Shown here: in pieces, positions 1 to 6,128 of the stretch
Position numbering within the stretch: position 1 is the stretch's first letter
Layout: each line of letters begins with the position of its first letter
Origin: an uncultured Collinsella sp.
GTDB lineage: Bacteria; Actinomycetota; Coriobacteriia; Coriobacteriales; Coriobacteriaceae
NCBI GenBank assembly: GCA_900542555.1
Contig: UQNU01000079.1
Coordinates: 1 to 6,263, forward strand
Direction: 5' to 3'
Length of the DNA stretch: 6,263 nt
The notes under the pieces: generated by a model
Databases searched by the model: none
Told to the model about the DNA's origin: nothing
What the model saw: only the letters and a program-made list of their open reading frames with translations
Program-made: the position numbers and the translations under genes

Positions 1-54
1 CTGGTGATCTCCGCCTTGAGAGGGCGGCGTCCTAAACCGCTAGACGAACGGGCC
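1..54 (-). tRNA. tRNA-Glu (anticodon CUC), partial at the left edge
   Basis: The reverse strand reads GGCCCGTTCG at the 5' end, then the D-arm with TCTAGCGGTTTAGGAC. The anticodon stem CCGCC/GGCGG encloses the loop CTCTCAA, giving anticodon CUC, which reads GAG (Glu). The 5' part through the anticodon arm and variable region is present. The T-arm and 3' acceptor strand lie beyond the left edge of the window. It follows tRNA-Gln by 17 nt on the same strand, so the two are probably one transcript. The first bases and D-arm match typical bacterial tRNA-Glu. Confidence 0.93.
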
Positions 55-71
55 ATATGTAGCAAATGCAA

Positions 72-145
72 TGGCTGGGATGGAGGGAGTCGAACCCCCA
101 TTGACGGAACCAGAATCCGCTGTCCTGCCATTAGACGACATCCCA
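72..145 (-). tRNA. tRNA-Gln (anticodon CUG) with encoded CCA
   Basis: On the reverse strand the acceptor stem is TGGGATG (145-139) paired with CATCCCA (82-76), followed by discriminator G and an encoded CCA (74-72). The anticodon stem GCGGA/TCCGT (with one wobble-type end) holds the loop TTCTGGT, giving anticodon CUG for the codon CAG. The T-arm contains GGTTCGACTCC. The U1-A72 first pair is characteristic of bacterial tRNA-Gln. The gene is complete at 74 nt including CCA and lies directly upstream of tRNA-Glu. Confidence 0.95.
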
Positions 146-189
146 ATGACTGCATCGCTGCGCTCGGCTGTGCCTTTGCGCAAGAAAGA

Positions 190-218
190 AATATACGGGA
201 AGTCTCGCCGTGACGCAA
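190..218 (-). promoter_or_regulatory. Probable sigma-70-type promoter for the tRNA-Gln/tRNA-Glu unit
   Basis: On the reverse strand a -35 element TTGCGT (218-213) is followed by exactly 17 nt and a -10 element TATATT (195-190). Transcription would begin near 183, about 38 nt before the mature 5' end of tRNA-Gln. Both hexamers are close to consensus and the spacing is optimal. A GC-rich stretch lies between the -10 and the tRNA. This is a sequence prediction only. Confidence 0.62.
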
Positions 219-221
219 GCC

Positions 222-256
222 CCAATTTTGACTTTTTTGAAATTCAGTCAAATTGG
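222..256. repeat. Long AT-rich inverted repeat upstream of the tRNA promoter
   Basis: CCAATTTTGACT (222-233) is mirrored by AGTCAAATTGG (246-256), with a 12-nt centre. The arms match except for one extra T in the left arm. It starts 4 bp upstream of the tRNA -35 element. It also overlaps a weak plus-strand promoter candidate, TTGAAA (237-242), 16 nt, TAATTT (259-264), that could serve the gene at 422. The stem is AT-rich and has no following T run, so it is not an intrinsic terminator. It may be a binding site for a regulator shared by the divergent units, but no binding protein can be named. Confidence 0.5.
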
Positions 257-421
257 CCTAATTTAGTCCAACCCGTGAAGGACCTGTGAAGCCAACCGCT
301 GTACACGAAGGGCAAAACGCCGTGAGCGGTAGCCGTCAACCGTTGGCAGATTCTACCGTGAAAACGATAGCACCAGGCAACACAATCGAAGTATTAATGA
401 TCGCGTAGATATCGAGGCACC

Positions 422-832
422 ATGGACGAAGAGCTTGATTACCTATGGGAGACCCTGGGCCTCGAGATCACTGCCGACCTTTGGCCCGAATGGGACAAAA
501 TTCACCCCACGTTACGCCCCGCCATTACTGTGGTGCAGGCAAAATACCGCCGTGCATCCTTTTTGATCATGCGGATGTCATGGCACGCGGGACTCCCCGA
601 CCTTAAGCGAATCCAGGCAAGCCTCGTCGAGTTGTCCGGTATGCCGACCGTCATATCCGAGGCGCACCTGGAGCAGCGCCAGCGCGAGCGACTGCAACAG
701 CAGCGGATTCCCTTTATCTGCCCCGGCGTTCAGGCATATCTGCCCTTTATGGACGAGGAGTACTGGAGCGGCAAGCCCAACAAACACGTAAAGGTCTACG
801 ATCCGCACGAATGGGCACAGCTGGCGGACTGA
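422..832 (+). CDS. Hypothetical protein resembling the N-terminal part of a MarR-like regulator family
   Basis: This 136-residue acidic soluble protein has no signal peptide or membrane segment. From memory, its pattern matches the N-terminal sensing portion of a roughly 230-residue MarR-type regulator family common in Firmicutes and Coriobacteriia. The matching features are a LDYLWETLGLEI opening, a central LSGMPTVI strand, and a block reading ERLQQQRIPFICPG then VQAYLPFMD at about residues 90-111. In that family a winged helix follows this block. Here the protein ends about 25 residues later with no helix-turn-helix, so DNA binding is not expected unless a partner provides it. The ATG has GAGG (414-417) only 4 nt upstream, a rather close spacing. 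It converges on the spx-like gene, and the palindromic repeat array begins 19 nt after its stop. It could be a decayed regulator or a genuine single-domain protein. Function is unknown. Confidence 0.62.
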   Translation: MDEELDYLWETLGLEITADLWPEWDKIHPTLRPAITVVQAKYRRASFLIMRMSWHAGLPDLKRIQASLVELSGMPTVISEAHLEQRQRERLQQQRIPFICPGVQAYLPFMDEEYWSGKPNKHVKVYDPHEWAQLAD

Positions 833-851
833 CTGGGGCAGGCCCGCCGGC

Positions 852-1021
852 GGAAAGTGCGTCCCAGATTTCAAGCTCAAACTGGTCCCCACTTTCCCGT
901 CGAGCCCTCAACCGGAAACCGTGTCCCGCAATCGAAGCTCAGAATGGGACGTGCTTTCCGCAACCGGCCACTTTGGGAAAGTGCATCCCATTCTGGAAGC
1001 GAATTCCGGGTCGCGCTTTCC
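852..1021. repeat. Three 46-bp palindromic repeats at an exact 62-bp period
   Basis: Copies occupy 852-897, 914-959 and 976-1021. Each is 46 bp and they are separated by two 16-bp spacers of unlike sequence. Every copy starts GGAAA and ends CTTTCC. All share TCCC at repeat positions 11-14, AAGC at 22-25 and GG at 33-34. The ends are inverted complements, for example GGAAAGTG/CACTTTCC in copy 1, so each copy can fold as an imperfect hairpin. The array lies between two convergent genes, 19 nt after the left stop codon and 7 nt after the right one. It has no T tract typical of intrinsic terminators. The likely class is a REP/BIME-like intergenic palindromic repeat, possibly acting at mRNA 3' ends. 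Confidence 0.85.
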
Positions 1022-1028
1022 GCAGCCG

Positions 1029-1388
1029 CTACAGCAGTGCCTCGGTCCAAGCCGCTTCCTTAAAGCCGGGAATCGCAAAGTCATCGCCCACCAGCAGCGG
1101 ACGCTTAACCAGCATGCCGTCGGTCGCCAGCAGCTCGCAGCATTCCTGGTCCGTCATACCCGCATCCAGGCGCGCCTTCAGGCCCAGCTCTCGATACTTC
1201 ATGCCCGACGAGTTAAAGAAGCGTCGCACCGGCAGCCCCGAACGAGCAATCCAGGTCGCAAGTTCATCGGCCGCGGGATTATCCGTAACGATATCGCGGT
1301 CGATATACTCAACCCCATGTTCGCCCAGCCATGCCTTGGCCTTTTTACAGGTCGAGCACTTGGGATATTCAACAAACAGCACGGTCAT
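1029..1388 (-). CDS. Spx/ArsC-family thioredoxin-fold protein (YusI-like)
   Basis: This 119-residue cytoplasmic protein belongs to the ArsC/Spx/MgsR glutaredoxin-like family. It opens with a short beta strand and YPKCSTCKKA, giving a CXXC pair at Cys11 and Cys14. It continues with FFNSSGMKYRELGLK (57-71) and LLATDGMLVKRPLLV (86-100), then the C-terminal GFKEAAW. These are family hallmarks and closely resemble Bacillus YusI. Length matches the usual 110-130. The CXXC argues for a redox-active or Spx-like role rather than classical ArsC arsenate reduction, which uses a single N-terminal Cys; the substrate is unknown. An in-frame ATG lies 13 codons upstream at 1427. The ATG at 1388 is preferred because GGAGG (1395-1399) sits 6 nt before it and the family begins there. 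It follows mupG by 92 nt and has no clear promoter of its own. Confidence 0.9.
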   Translation of the reverse strand: MTVLFVEYPKCSTCKKAKAWLGEHGVEYIDRDIVTDNPAADELATWIARSGLPVRRFFNSSGMKYRELGLKARLDAGMTDQECCELLATDGMLVKRPLLVGDDFAIPGFKEAAWTEALL

Positions 1389-1429
1389 GGGAATCCTCCG
1401 AATATAGATCAGCCAACGCAGGTACACAC

Positions 1430-1450
1430 CATACGAGGTGCCTTCGTATG
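1430..1450. promoter_or_regulatory. Perfect 7-bp inverted repeat upstream of the spx-like gene
   Basis: CATACGA (1430-1436) and TCGTATG (1444-1450) form a perfect inverted repeat around a 7-nt centre in the 92-nt gap between mupG and the spx-like gene. On the transcribed (minus) strand it is followed by GTGTGTACC, not a U run, so it is not a standard terminator. A possible -10, TACAAT, lies just upstream on that strand, but no well-placed -35 accompanies it. It could be an operator or a leader hairpin. Confidence 0.4.
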
Positions 1451-1480
1451 ATGGGCCAATTGTAGCCCGCGGGTCACACG

Positions 1481-2533
1481 TTAAACGAACCGTACCCCGA
1501 ATCCGCGCTTGATAAACGGCAACAGTTCCATTGCCTCGGGCGTGATATGGCCCGCAACGTTCATGCGCTCGTCACCGGGAAGATCGACCCGCGCAATCTC
1601 AAGCTCGCCTTCGTAGCGCCCATATCCGCTATTGCTCACAGCGATCGACCCCGCCTTTCGCGGCAGGCCGGCTCCGGCATCCGTTGGCACGGAATCCGGC
1701 TTAAGCTTCGTACGTGACTCCTGAGACCTAAAGATGAGGACGCTCGAGTCGGGCCGGTCGTGATGAATCTGCCCGCGCACATAGGCATAACCGGGCTCAA
1801 GCTCGCATTGCAGGTCCACGTATCCGGCGGAAACTCGAGCAAACTGCGCCCAGCCCGCATCGGAAAGATCGGGGTCGCCGACCAACACAATGTCGCAATC
1901 GGCGCCATGTGCAAGCTCAAGCATATTGAGGGCAACCTTTGACGCGCGACTGCGCTGCGCCTCGACCGTCGGCAGTCCCTCGAATACCGGCCCGCGAACG
2001 TTAGCATCGCCCGGCACAAAAGCCATGATTTCGAATCCAAGCGCCGCAAGACGAAGATTCACCCGAGCAATGTCCTCCAGAGCTAAACCGGTATAAGGCT
2101 TGGGGTAAAAATTGTGGCAGGCGGCAAAACGAGTCACATCGGCACCGGCTTCTCGCCACGATGCGATTTCATCAGAACTCACCGTCGATGCATTAACCAC
2201 AATGCGAAATACACCGGACAGCTCCGCGACCCGCTGGGCGCTAAAGCCATAGTCCAAACGAAGGTATTCCAACCCCAGACCGCGCAGGTCCTCAATGCGC
2301 TCAAGCCCGAGCAAATCGCACGTGCGAGGCCCCACATCGGCAATGAGCGCAATGCCGCGGGCGGAAAGCAGCGACAGCACATGACGGACCTTATCGGCAT
2401 ACGCCGCTCCCCCATCCTCGGGAATATGCAGCGAGGTGAACGCGTAGCGCGCACCCGCCGCGGCGCCACGCTCAATCGTCCGCTCAATATCCTGCAAAGG
2501 GCTGGAAAGATAAATCGAAATACCCGTTTTCAC
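1481..2533 (-). CDS. mupG: MupG-family (DUF871) 6-phospho-N-acetylmuramidase
   Basis: The 350-residue protein matches the DUF871/MupG family in length and motifs. MupG of Staphylococcus aureus hydrolyses MurNAc-6P-beta-1,4-GlcNAc in the cytoplasm to MurNAc-6P and GlcNAc. Residues 1 to about 235 form the expected TIM barrel, with GISIYLSS (4-11), FTSLHIPEDG (32-41), RLDYGFS (92-98), HNFYPKPYTGL (140-150) and RGPVFEGLPTVE (180-191). The remainder matches the family's C-terminal cyclophilin-like beta domain. The start is GTG at 2533, with an AAAGGAG ribosome binding site 9 nt upstream; no better ATG fits the family N-terminus. It lies downstream of the murP-like gene, and its product would feed MurQ directly. 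A strong terminator sits immediately before it, so expression depends on readthrough or an unrecognised promoter. The pathway role is strongly supported by context; the exact substrate is inferred. Confidence 0.9.
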   Translation of the reverse strand: MKTGISIYLSSPLQDIERTIERGAAAGARYAFTSLHIPEDGGAAYADKVRHVLSLLSARGIALIADVGPRTCDLLGLERIEDLRGLGLEYLRLDYGFSAQRVAELSGVFRIVVNASTVSSDEIASWREAGADVTRFAACHNFYPKPYTGLALEDIARVNLRLAALGFEIMAFVPGDANVRGPVFEGLPTVEAQRSRASKVALNMLELAHGADCDIVLVGDPDLSDAGWAQFARVSAGYVDLQCELEPGYAYVRGQIHHDRPDSSVLIFRSQESRTKLKPDSVPTDAGAGLPRKAGSIAVSNSGYGRYEGELEIARVDLPGDERMNVAGHITPEAMELLPFIKRGFGVRFV

Positions 2534-2542
2534 GCTTCAACG

Positions 2543-2549
2543 CTCCTTT
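2543..2549 (-). promoter_or_regulatory. Ribosome binding site setting the GTG start of mupG
   Basis: AAAGGAG on the reverse strand lies 9 nt upstream of the GTG at 2533-2531. It directly follows the U tract of the terminator at 2550-2583, reading TTTTTTAAAGGAG, so the terminator hairpin and the translation signal are continuous. Confidence 0.7.
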
Positions 2550-2583
2550 AAAAAAGGCCGGCGGAGCAGTTAGCCCCGCCGGC
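2550..2583 (-). terminator. Strong intrinsic terminator between murP and mupG
   Basis: On the minus strand GCCGGCGG (2583-2576) pairs perfectly with CCGCCGGC (2564-2557) around an 11-nt loop. Inside the loop, GC pairs with GC to extend the stem across one mismatch. A run of six T residues (2555-2550) follows after one C. This is a textbook rho-independent terminator for transcripts reading through murP. It stands 67 nt after the murP stop and 16 nt before the mupG start codon, so it should reduce mupG and spx-like gene expression relative to murQ and murP unless relieved. Confidence 0.88.
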
Positions 2584-2650
2584 ACAACCATAGCATCAAG
2601 AAATCTGCCGCGCGCCGCGAACCCTGAGCAACACGGCTCGCAATATCAAA

Positions 2651-4081
2651 CTACTCGCCAAAGAACTCGTTGATCTTCTGCTCGTCGACGCCAAAGAACC
2701 ACGTCAGGACAAAGCCGGCGGCATAGGCAAGCAGCATAGCGGCAACGTAGCCGAGCTGCTGGCCAGGAACGACGATCAGCAGGCCAAACAGACCGGAAAC
2801 GCCCTGAGAAACCGTGCCGATGTGAAGCAGCGCCGCGAGCGCGCCGCCAAATCCGGCACCCAGGCAGGCCGTCACAAACGGACGAACGAGCGGCAGCGTA
2901 ACAGCATACATCAGAGGCTCGCCCACACCCAGGATTCCAACGGGAATGGACTCTGCGACGTACTTCTTGAGCTTGGCGTTCTTGGTCTTAAAGTACAGCG
3001 CCAAACCGGCACCGACCTGGCCGCCGCCAGCCATCATAAGGATGGGAAGCAGGTAATTGATACCCTTGGTAGCGCCGTCGGGATCGTTGAGCATAGCGTG
3101 GATCGGCGTGAGCGCCTGATGCAGGCCGACGGAAACCAGCGGCAAGAAGCCTGCCGACAGGATGTAGCCGCCCAAGACGCCCAGCTTCTCGAAGATAAAG
3201 GTCAAAACGCTAAAGATGGCAGTCGTCAGCCATGCGCCAACCGGCTGGATGACGAGCATCAGAGCAAAGGCGCCGATGATGAGCACCAGCAGCGGGGACA
3301 AGAACGTGTCGAGTGCGTTGGGCATAACCTTGCGAATCTGACGCTCCATCCAGGCAAAAAATGCGCCAGCGATGAGAGCCGCGATCATGCCGCCCGCTGC
3401 AGGGTTGTACTGCGCACTGGTGAGCGGCAGCAGAATGGCAGTGGCAGGATCAGCCGCGCCAGGCGCAAGCAGGGGCATGGCGCTGTTGGCGATACACATC
3501 ATGCCGGCGATGCCGCCCAGCGCAGCGGAGCCACCAAACTCACGTGCCGCGTTATAGCCCACCAAGATGGGCAGATAGGCAAACAGGGCCCAGCCCATGG
3601 AACGAATGCCCTGGTACCACCACTCGCCTGCAAGCGCGCCTGCCGTCGAGACGTTAATGACGTTGCAGATACCGTTGATGAGGCCAGCCGCAATGATGCC
3701 GGGAAGCAGGGCGACGAAGACATTGGAAATCTTCTTGAGGAAGGCCTGAACCGGCTTAGACTCGTACTTGGCCTTCTGCGCGGCCTTGTTTGTGGCCGCA
3801 GCGTCAACCACGCTCTCGTCAGCAACGCCTTTCGCAAGGCCGGTGAGCTTGGAGAACTCCTCGAGCACCTTATTCACCTTGCCCGGACCCAGCACGATCT
3901 GCATCGTGTCGTCCTCGACCAGGCCCATCACGCCGTCGAGCGCCTTAATACCCTCCGTGTCGACGTTGCCCGTATCTTTGACGGTCACGCGCAGGCGCGT
4001 CATGCATGCCGCGTTTGCGAGCACGTTGTCTTTACCGCCCAAAAGGTCCAGCAGCTTTTGAGCCAGCTCTTTGTTCGTCAT
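2651..4081 (-). CDS. murP: PTS EIIBC transporter, MurNAc-specific (MurP-like)
   Basis: The 476-residue membrane protein is a glucose-superfamily PTS permease that imports and 6-phosphorylates its sugar. The N-terminal EIIB domain (about 1-85) carries the phosphorylated Cys26 in ANAACMTRLRVTVKD. A hydrophilic Ala/Lys-rich linker follows (about 86-115). The EIIC domain (about 115-470) has around ten hydrophobic segments, VGLHQALTPIH (318-328), and GVGEP (385-389), the variant of the GITEP sugar-binding motif. There is no EIIA domain, as in E. coli MurP, so a separate glucose-type EIIA must donate phosphate. Related sucrose and trehalose EIIBC proteins share this layout; MurNAc specificity is inferred from position between murQ and mupG. 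In S. aureus the equivalent carrier also takes MurNAc-GlcNAc. The ATG has a strong AAGGAGG site (4086-4092). It follows murQ by 57 nt with no terminator between. Confidence 0.9.
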   Translation of the reverse strand: MTNKELAQKLLDLLGGKDNVLANAACMTRLRVTVKDTGNVDTEGIKALDGVMGLVEDDTMQIVLGPGKVNKVLEEFSKLTGLAKGVADESVVDAAATNKAAQKAKYESKPVQAFLKKISNVFVALLPGIIAAGLINGICNVINVSTAGALAGEWWYQGIRSMGWALFAYLPILVGYNAAREFGGSAALGGIAGMMCIANSAMPLLAPGAADPATAILLPLTSAQYNPAAGGMIAALIAGAFFAWMERQIRKVMPNALDTFLSPLLVLIIGAFALMLVIQPVGAWLTTAIFSVLTFIFEKLGVLGGYILSAGFLPLVSVGLHQALTPIHAMLNDPDGATKGINYLLPILMMAGGGQVGAGLALYFKTKNAKLKKYVAESIPVGILGVGEPLMYAVTLPLVRPFVTACLGAGFGGALAALLHIGTVSQGVSGLFGLLIVVPGQQLGYVAAMLLAYAAGFVLTWFFGVDEQKINEFFGE

Positions 4082-4138
4082 AACTCCTCCTTGTATTGGG
4101 TATCTCGTCTGGATGTCATATCAGCTCACGCCGCGCAC

Positions 4139-5062
<924 letters not shown>

Positions 5063-5067
5063 TTCAT

Positions 5068-5074
5068 TCACCTC
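5068..5074 (-). promoter_or_regulatory. murQ ribosome binding site overlapping the regulator stop codon
   Basis: GAGGTGA on the reverse strand is a seven-base match to the anti-Shine-Dalgarno complement and shares two bases with the TGA stop (5075-5073) of the upstream regulator. It sits 5 nt before the murQ ATG. The overlap suggests that ribosomes finishing the regulator reinitiate on murQ. A GTG at 5071-5069 lies inside this site and is therefore an unlikely start. Confidence 0.75.
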
Positions 5075-5924
5075 ATCTTTCCTGTTTCTCGATGTAGTTT
5101 TGCTTAATGACATGCGTCGCCCGTTCGTAGTCGCTGGCAACGTAAGCAGCGTACAGGGCATCGACAACCATAAGCTGGGCCATACGCGAAGCCATGGCAC
5201 CGCTGCGGACCAAGGGTTCACTCGCGGCGACGCCGAGCACGGCATCGGCCATGGTGGCAAGCTTGGATGATCCATCTACTTTGGTAACGGCCACAACGGG
5301 ACAGTTGTGACGTTGAGCCTCGGCGGTGCAGTCCAGCACCTCTTGCGTCAAGCCCGAGTAGCTAAAGGCGATTGCCATATCGCCCTCATGCATGTTCTTG
5401 GCACATAAGAGCTGATCATGCCAGTCGTCGTACAGATGGCACTCTTTGTCGACACGCATGAGCTTTTGCGCCAGGTCGTGCGCGACCAAACGAGAGGCAC
5501 CAATACCGAACAGATTGACCGCGCGTGCCCGCTTAAGACGGGCCGCGCATCGCTCCAAGACGGTGTAATCGAGCGTTCGCGCCGTCGCCTCGATCGTGCG
5601 CACGTTGCTTTTCATCACCTTCCCCACGATACGTTCGACGCTGTCATCCATGGAGATGTCCTCGAGGGCTACGTCTTTCTTGTCACCTAAGAGCGCCAGC
5701 TCGGCAATCAGTTCGCGCTGGAACTCCTTGTAGCCCGCAAAACCCAAACGCTTGCAAAAGCGCAAAATGCTCGAGGGCGAGGAGAACGTGACATCGGCAA
5801 GACCGCGGACGGACAGCCCGACCACCTCGTGCGGATGAGCGCTTACATATGCGATGACATTGCGTTCCGCCGGGCTCGCGCTGAGCTCACGCTCGCGAAG
5901 CCGCAAAAGCAATCCGTTTGCCAT
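5073..5924 (-). CDS. murR: RpiR/MurR-family transcriptional regulator with SIS domain
   Basis: The 283-residue protein has the standard RpiR layout. An N-terminal helix-turn-helix spans about 15-75, including LSVRGLADVTFSSPSSILR then FCKRLGFAGYKEF. A C-terminal SIS sugar-phosphate domain (about 125-270) has FGIGASR (139-145) and FSYSG (187-191). RpiR proteins sense phosphosugars, and MurR of E. coli responds to MurNAc-6P. As the first gene of a murQ-murP-mupG block, this one probably controls its own operon in response to MurNAc-6P. In E. coli murR is divergent from murQ; here it is co-directional. The open frame can be extended to a GTG at 5933, but that GTG is part of the GGAGGTG ribosome binding site (5931-5937), so the ATG at 5924, 6 nt downstream, is the start. 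Whether it represses or activates cannot be read from sequence. Confidence 0.92.
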   Translation of the reverse strand: MANGLLLRLRERELSASPAERNVIAYVSAHPHEVVGLSVRGLADVTFSSPSSILRFCKRLGFAGYKEFQRELIAELALLGDKKDVALEDISMDDSVERIVGKVMKSNVRTIEATARTLDYTVLERCAARLKRARAVNLFGIGASRLVAHDLAQKLMRVDKECHLYDDWHDQLLCAKNMHEGDMAIAFSYSGLTQEVLDCTAEAQRHNCPVVAVTKVDGSSKLATMADAVLGVAASEPLVRSGAMASRMAQLMVVDALYAAYVASDYERATHVIKQNYIEKQER

Positions 5925-5930
5925 CTCAAA

Positions 5931-5937
5931 CACCTCC
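5931..5937 (-). promoter_or_regulatory. Ribosome binding site fixing the regulator start at 5924
   Basis: GGAGGTG on the reverse strand lies 6 nt before the ATG at 5924-5922. Its last three bases form the GTG that extends the open frame by three codons. A start codon cannot lie within its own Shine-Dalgarno site, so the ATG is preferred. Confidence 0.8.
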
Positions 5938-5958
5938 GTTGAGAAGAATTAAAGACCA

Positions 5959-5971
5959 ACGAACGATTCGT
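5959..5971. promoter_or_regulatory. Perfect dyad upstream of the regulator, candidate operator
   Basis: ACGAACGATTCGT is a perfect 5-3-5 palindrome (ACGAA/TTCGT) about 22 bp upstream of the regulator ribosome binding site. A second near-palindrome, GTACCGGATAC (5970-5980), abuts it. The placement suits autoregulation by the RpiR protein, but no known consensus for this regulator is available to me for comparison. A weak -10-like TTTAAT (5953-5948, minus strand) lies beside it without a good -35. Confidence 0.4.
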
Positions 5972-5999
5972 ACCGGATACAAACAGCTTTTGCGGTACA

Positions 6000-6022
6000 T
6001 TGTGCCGCATCGTGGCGCACAA
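6000..6022. repeat. Inverted repeat in the leader of the mur block
   Basis: TTGTGC (6000-6005) and GCACAA (6017-6022) form a perfect 6-bp inverted repeat around an 11-nt centre, directly adjoining the GC-rich hairpin at 6024-6047. It could be a protein binding site or part of a folded leader. Nothing in the sequence decides between these. Confidence 0.35.
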
Positions 6023-6023
6023 A

Positions 6024-6047
6024 GGGCGAGCGTTCTACCGCTCGCCC
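6024..6047 (-). terminator. GC-rich hairpin, possible terminator of the upstream membrane-protein gene
   Basis: GGGCGAGCG (6024-6032) pairs perfectly with CGCTCGCCC (6039-6047) around a 6-nt loop. On the minus strand the stem is followed by TTTGTG, so the U tract is only three long. It lies 81 nt after the stop of the partial gene at 6129 and about 100 nt before the regulator start. It may be a weak terminator separating the two units. If the operon promoter lies further right, it would instead be a leader hairpin. Confidence 0.5.
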
Positions 6048-6065
6048 CTCAAATCCGACCGCTCG

Positions 6066-6093
6066 GAAATACGCGCGACACAAAATAATTCAA
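6066..6093 (-). promoter_or_regulatory. Tentative promoter for the mur block
   Basis: On the minus strand TTGAAT (6093-6088), a 16-nt spacer and TATTTC (6071-6066) form a moderate sigma-70-like pair in the most AT-rich part of the 204-nt gap between the partial membrane-protein gene and the regulator. Transcripts would start near 6059 and carry a leader of about 135 nt containing the hairpin at 6024-6047. No better pair was found closer to the regulator, but the match is modest. Confidence 0.3.
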
Positions 6094-6128
6094 CAAGGTC
6101 GCATTATCAGAAACGGGTTTGTTACCGG

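Noticed and set aside
4..289. Short open frames over the tRNA genes
   Set aside because: They overlap clear tRNA genes and are not protein-like.
852..1021. CRISPR array
   Set aside because: Repeats are 46 bp but strongly diverged, spacers are only 16 bp, there are just three units, and no cas genes are nearby.
852..1021. Insertion sequence or MITE
   Set aside because: No transposase frame, no target-site duplication and no single pair of outer terminal repeats distinct from the unit repeats was seen. A REP-like array fits better.
1389..1427. ATG at 1427 as the start of the spx-like protein
   Set aside because: The added 13 residues lie upstream of the conserved first beta strand and cover the ribosome binding site of the ATG at 1388.
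811..1451. Overlapping plus-strand open frames across the repeat array and the spx-like gene
   Set aside because: They are low-complexity translations of the repeats and of the reverse complement of a well-supported gene, with no family resemblance.
5063..5275. Extended 378-residue form of MurQ starting at 5275
   Set aside because: The extra 71 residues overlap the regulator coding sequence in another frame and do not resemble MurQ. The ATG at 5062 has an ideal ribosome binding site.
5925..5933. GTG start for the regulator at 5933
   Set aside because: The GTG is part of the GGAGGTG ribosome binding site for the ATG at 5924.
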